Below, piece by piece: positions 62,550 to 64,000 of a stretch of 64,000 nucleotides of DNA. Both the position numbers and the translations under genes were made by a program. The notes below the pieces were generated by a model. That model had not been told where the DNA came from. It saw only the letters and a list, made by a program, of their open reading frames with translations, and made no database searches. The stretch is from the NCBI GenBank assembly GCA_025929535.1, contig JAICLZ010000016.1, positions 1 to 64,000 of the forward strand, read 5' to 3'. This DNA comes from Gemmatimonadaceae bacterium (GTDB taxonomy: Bacteria; Gemmatimonadota; Gemmatimonadetes; Gemmatimonadales; Gemmatimonadaceae). The first letter of the stretch is position 1, and every line of letters begins with the position of its first letter.

Positions 62550-64000
62550 TCACCGCGTATCGTACAGCACCACGCGCACTCCCGTGAACTGCCGGTCGCT
62601 CTCCACGCGATAGCGACGCCCCAGCGAATCGCGCACCACGGCGCCCGAGTCGCCGTCCTGGTTGAACACTGCCCAGAGCCGGTCGTACCGATGTTGCACG
62701 CCCGCTACGGCGGCGCCGACCTCTCCTTCGCCCAGCGTTCCAGGGTAGACCACGCTCACGCTCTGGCTGCTCGAATCGTGTAAGGCGCGATAGTAGTCGA
62801 ACGGAGCGACCGCGTAGCTGGGATAAAACAGGGCAGCGTCCCCCGCGCGCGATGAATCGAGCACGTAGCGTGTCGCGTCGCGCCAATCATCCTTGCCGGA
62901 GCTCCGGTAGTAGCTCACCAGTGCGTGAGCGGAGATCGCGAGCAGAACCGCCGTCGCCCCGAGTGACAGCGCCCGGGGTCGAAGACGTTCCGCTCCCACG
63001 GCCACGAGCATGACCACGAACGGGAGACATCCCATGAGATACTTGTCGACGAAGATCGGCTTGAAGATCGATGCGGCGAGCACCAGCAGGATTGGAAGCG
63101 CCGCGCCGCTCACGACCAGCGTGTAGTGCCACATCGCCTGCTCGCGATCGCGCTTTCGCCACGCGTCGCGCGTGCTCGCCGCTGCAGCGATGAGCACCAC
63201 CGCGTATACGGGCCACGCGAAGATCCGCGCACCATGCGTGTTGTCGCCGCCCAGGAGCGAGTAGACGAGAAACTCCACGCGCTTCCAGTTGGGAGCGGGA
63301 ATCCACTCCGCGGGATCTGCGTGTCCGAGCAGCACGAACGCGGCGAGCGGAACGAGGAGAACGCCGATCGCGCATGCGGAGAGCGCGAGCCGCTTCCAGG
63401 GCGCACCGCGTGGCCGCGCAATCGCGACCGACGCCCACTCGGCGGCGATCACGAGCGTCGCGTAGAAGTGTGCATACGCCGCGAGCACTGCCGTGGCGAC
63501 GTACGATGTCCACACGATGCTCCTGCGCCGCGGCGAGCTCTCGATGCCATGCACCAACAGCAGCGTCGAGGCGGTGACGAGCAGCAGCATGAGACTGTAG
63601 CCGCGAGCCTCCTGCGCGAACCGGATGTGATAGGGATTGAGCGCGAGCAGAAGCACCGCGATCAGGCCCACGCGAGACCCGAAGAGGCGCGCGCCGAGCG
63701 CGTAGAAGAGCGGAAGCGTGGCGATGGAGCAGATGGCGGAGAGGCTCCGCACGACCCACTCTGCGGCGCCGAGGTGAAGCCAGCCGCGCAGAATGAGATA
63801 GTACGGGAGCATGTTGAGCTCCCGGCTCTGCATCAGATGCGCGAACTGGGCCCACGGAAGCCGCGCATAGGCGACGCTCAGCGCCTCGTCCAGCCAGAAG
63901 CTCGGCGCGCCCAGATGGAGCAGTCGAAGCACGCCGCCGATCGCAATGATTCCGGCGAGAAGGAGGGCGTCGCGATGAGGGCTGTTGTTTGTGGCGACTC
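62550..64000 (-). CDS. Membrane glycosyltransferase, ArnT/PMT-like (GT-C), 5' end outside window
   Basis: At least 483 residues; the frame is open to the right edge with no other start, and a membrane helix (LLLAGIIAIGGVL) precedes the in-frame GTG at 63932, so the real start is probably beyond the window. Many membrane helices. The first loop has PSFWLDEALSVAYA, whose acidic residue fits the catalytic Asp/Glu of GT-C enzymes, and NPYHIRFAQEARGYSLMLLL follows. It likely uses a polyprenyl-phosphate sugar for cell-surface glycans. It converges with the GNAT gene, 40 bp apart. Confidence 0.82.
   Translation of the reverse strand, partial: VATNNSPHRDALLLAGIIAIGGVLRLLHLGAPSFWLDEALSVAYARLPWAQFAHLMQSRELNMLPYYLILRGWLHLGAAEWVVRSLSAICSIATLPLFYALGARLFGSRVGLIAVLLLALNPYHIRFAQEARGYSLMLLLVTASTLLLVHGIESSPRRRSIVWTSYVATAVLAAYAHFYATLVIAAEWASVAIARPRGAPWKRLALSACAIGVLLVPLAAFVLLGHADPAEWIPAPNWKRVEFLVYSLLGGDNTHGARIFAWPVYAVVLIAAAASTRDAWRKRDREQAMWHYTLVVSGAALPILLVLAASIFKPIFVDKYLMGCLPFVVMLVAVGAERLRPRALSLGATAVLLAISAHALVSYYRSSGKDDWRDATRYVLDSSRAGDAALFYPSYAVAPFDYYRALHDSSSQSVSVVYPGTLGEGEVGAAVAGVQHRYDRLWAVFNQDGDSGAVVRDSLGRRYRVESDRQFTGVRVVLYDTR

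Noticed and set aside
1-64000. tRNA, rRNA, riboswitch or insertion-sequence genes
   Set aside because: Intergenic stretches were read on both strands; none showed a cloverleaf, a known aptamer core or a transposase.

Overview
The window is GC-rich bacterial chromosome, almost fully coding, with many GTG starts and 4-bp start/stop overlaps. SusC/SusD outer-membrane genes, an Omp85-type barrel and many lipoproteins indicate a double-membrane cell. The mix of SusCD, a RicT/PSP1 protein, Opp plus POT peptide uptake and a HerA-NurA locus would fit Gemmatimonadota, but that placement is inference; no rRNA or other phylogenetic marker was checked. No tRNA, rRNA, CRISPR array, phage or insertion sequence was recognised.

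Layout. 0.2-4 kb: small envelope genes (TPM-domain protein, nucleotidyltransferase-fold protein, AgmX/TonB-C-like lipoprotein, LemA, M23 lipoprotein). 4.1-9.6 kb: SusC-SusD-lipoprotein unit behind a near-consensus promoter, closed by a strong hairpin. 9.6-17.7 kb (minus): dnaE-accA-ricT-like-metG-M23. 18-21 kb: M30-like secreted protease and an aminopeptidase. 20.9-30.3 kb (minus): lipA-pdhA-pdhB-pdhC-lpdA-lipB, then DDAH and a UvrD-type helicase; the dehydrogenase is encoded beside both enzymes that make its lipoyl cofactor. 30.4-40 kb: ThiO-like oxidase, deoxyhypusine-synthase-like protein, DUF3108 protein, GT2, M28 peptidase, hypotheticals and an Omp85-like barrel. 40-51 kb (minus): degenerate DEAD-box/DbpA protein-tdk-coaE-GcvH-like, then oppABCDF and a POT peptide transporter. 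51.1-52.3 kb: aminotransferase. 53.8-62.5 kb (plus): NurA-HerA-secreted protein-SbcD-SbcC-GNAT. 62.5-64 kb: membrane glycosyltransferase running off the right edge.

Main points for a second look: (1) an archaeal-style HerA-NurA-Mre11-Rad50 set in one bacterial operon, with an unusual HerA P-loop and a coupled GNAT gene; (2) a family of long structured repeats, four copies, all lying against the 3' ends of genes and, in the three copies where both flanks are visible, between convergent genes; (3) a DEAD-box family protein that has lost every ATPase motif but keeps a DbpA RNA-binding domain; (4) a GcvH-like protein with glutamate in place of the lipoylated lysine.
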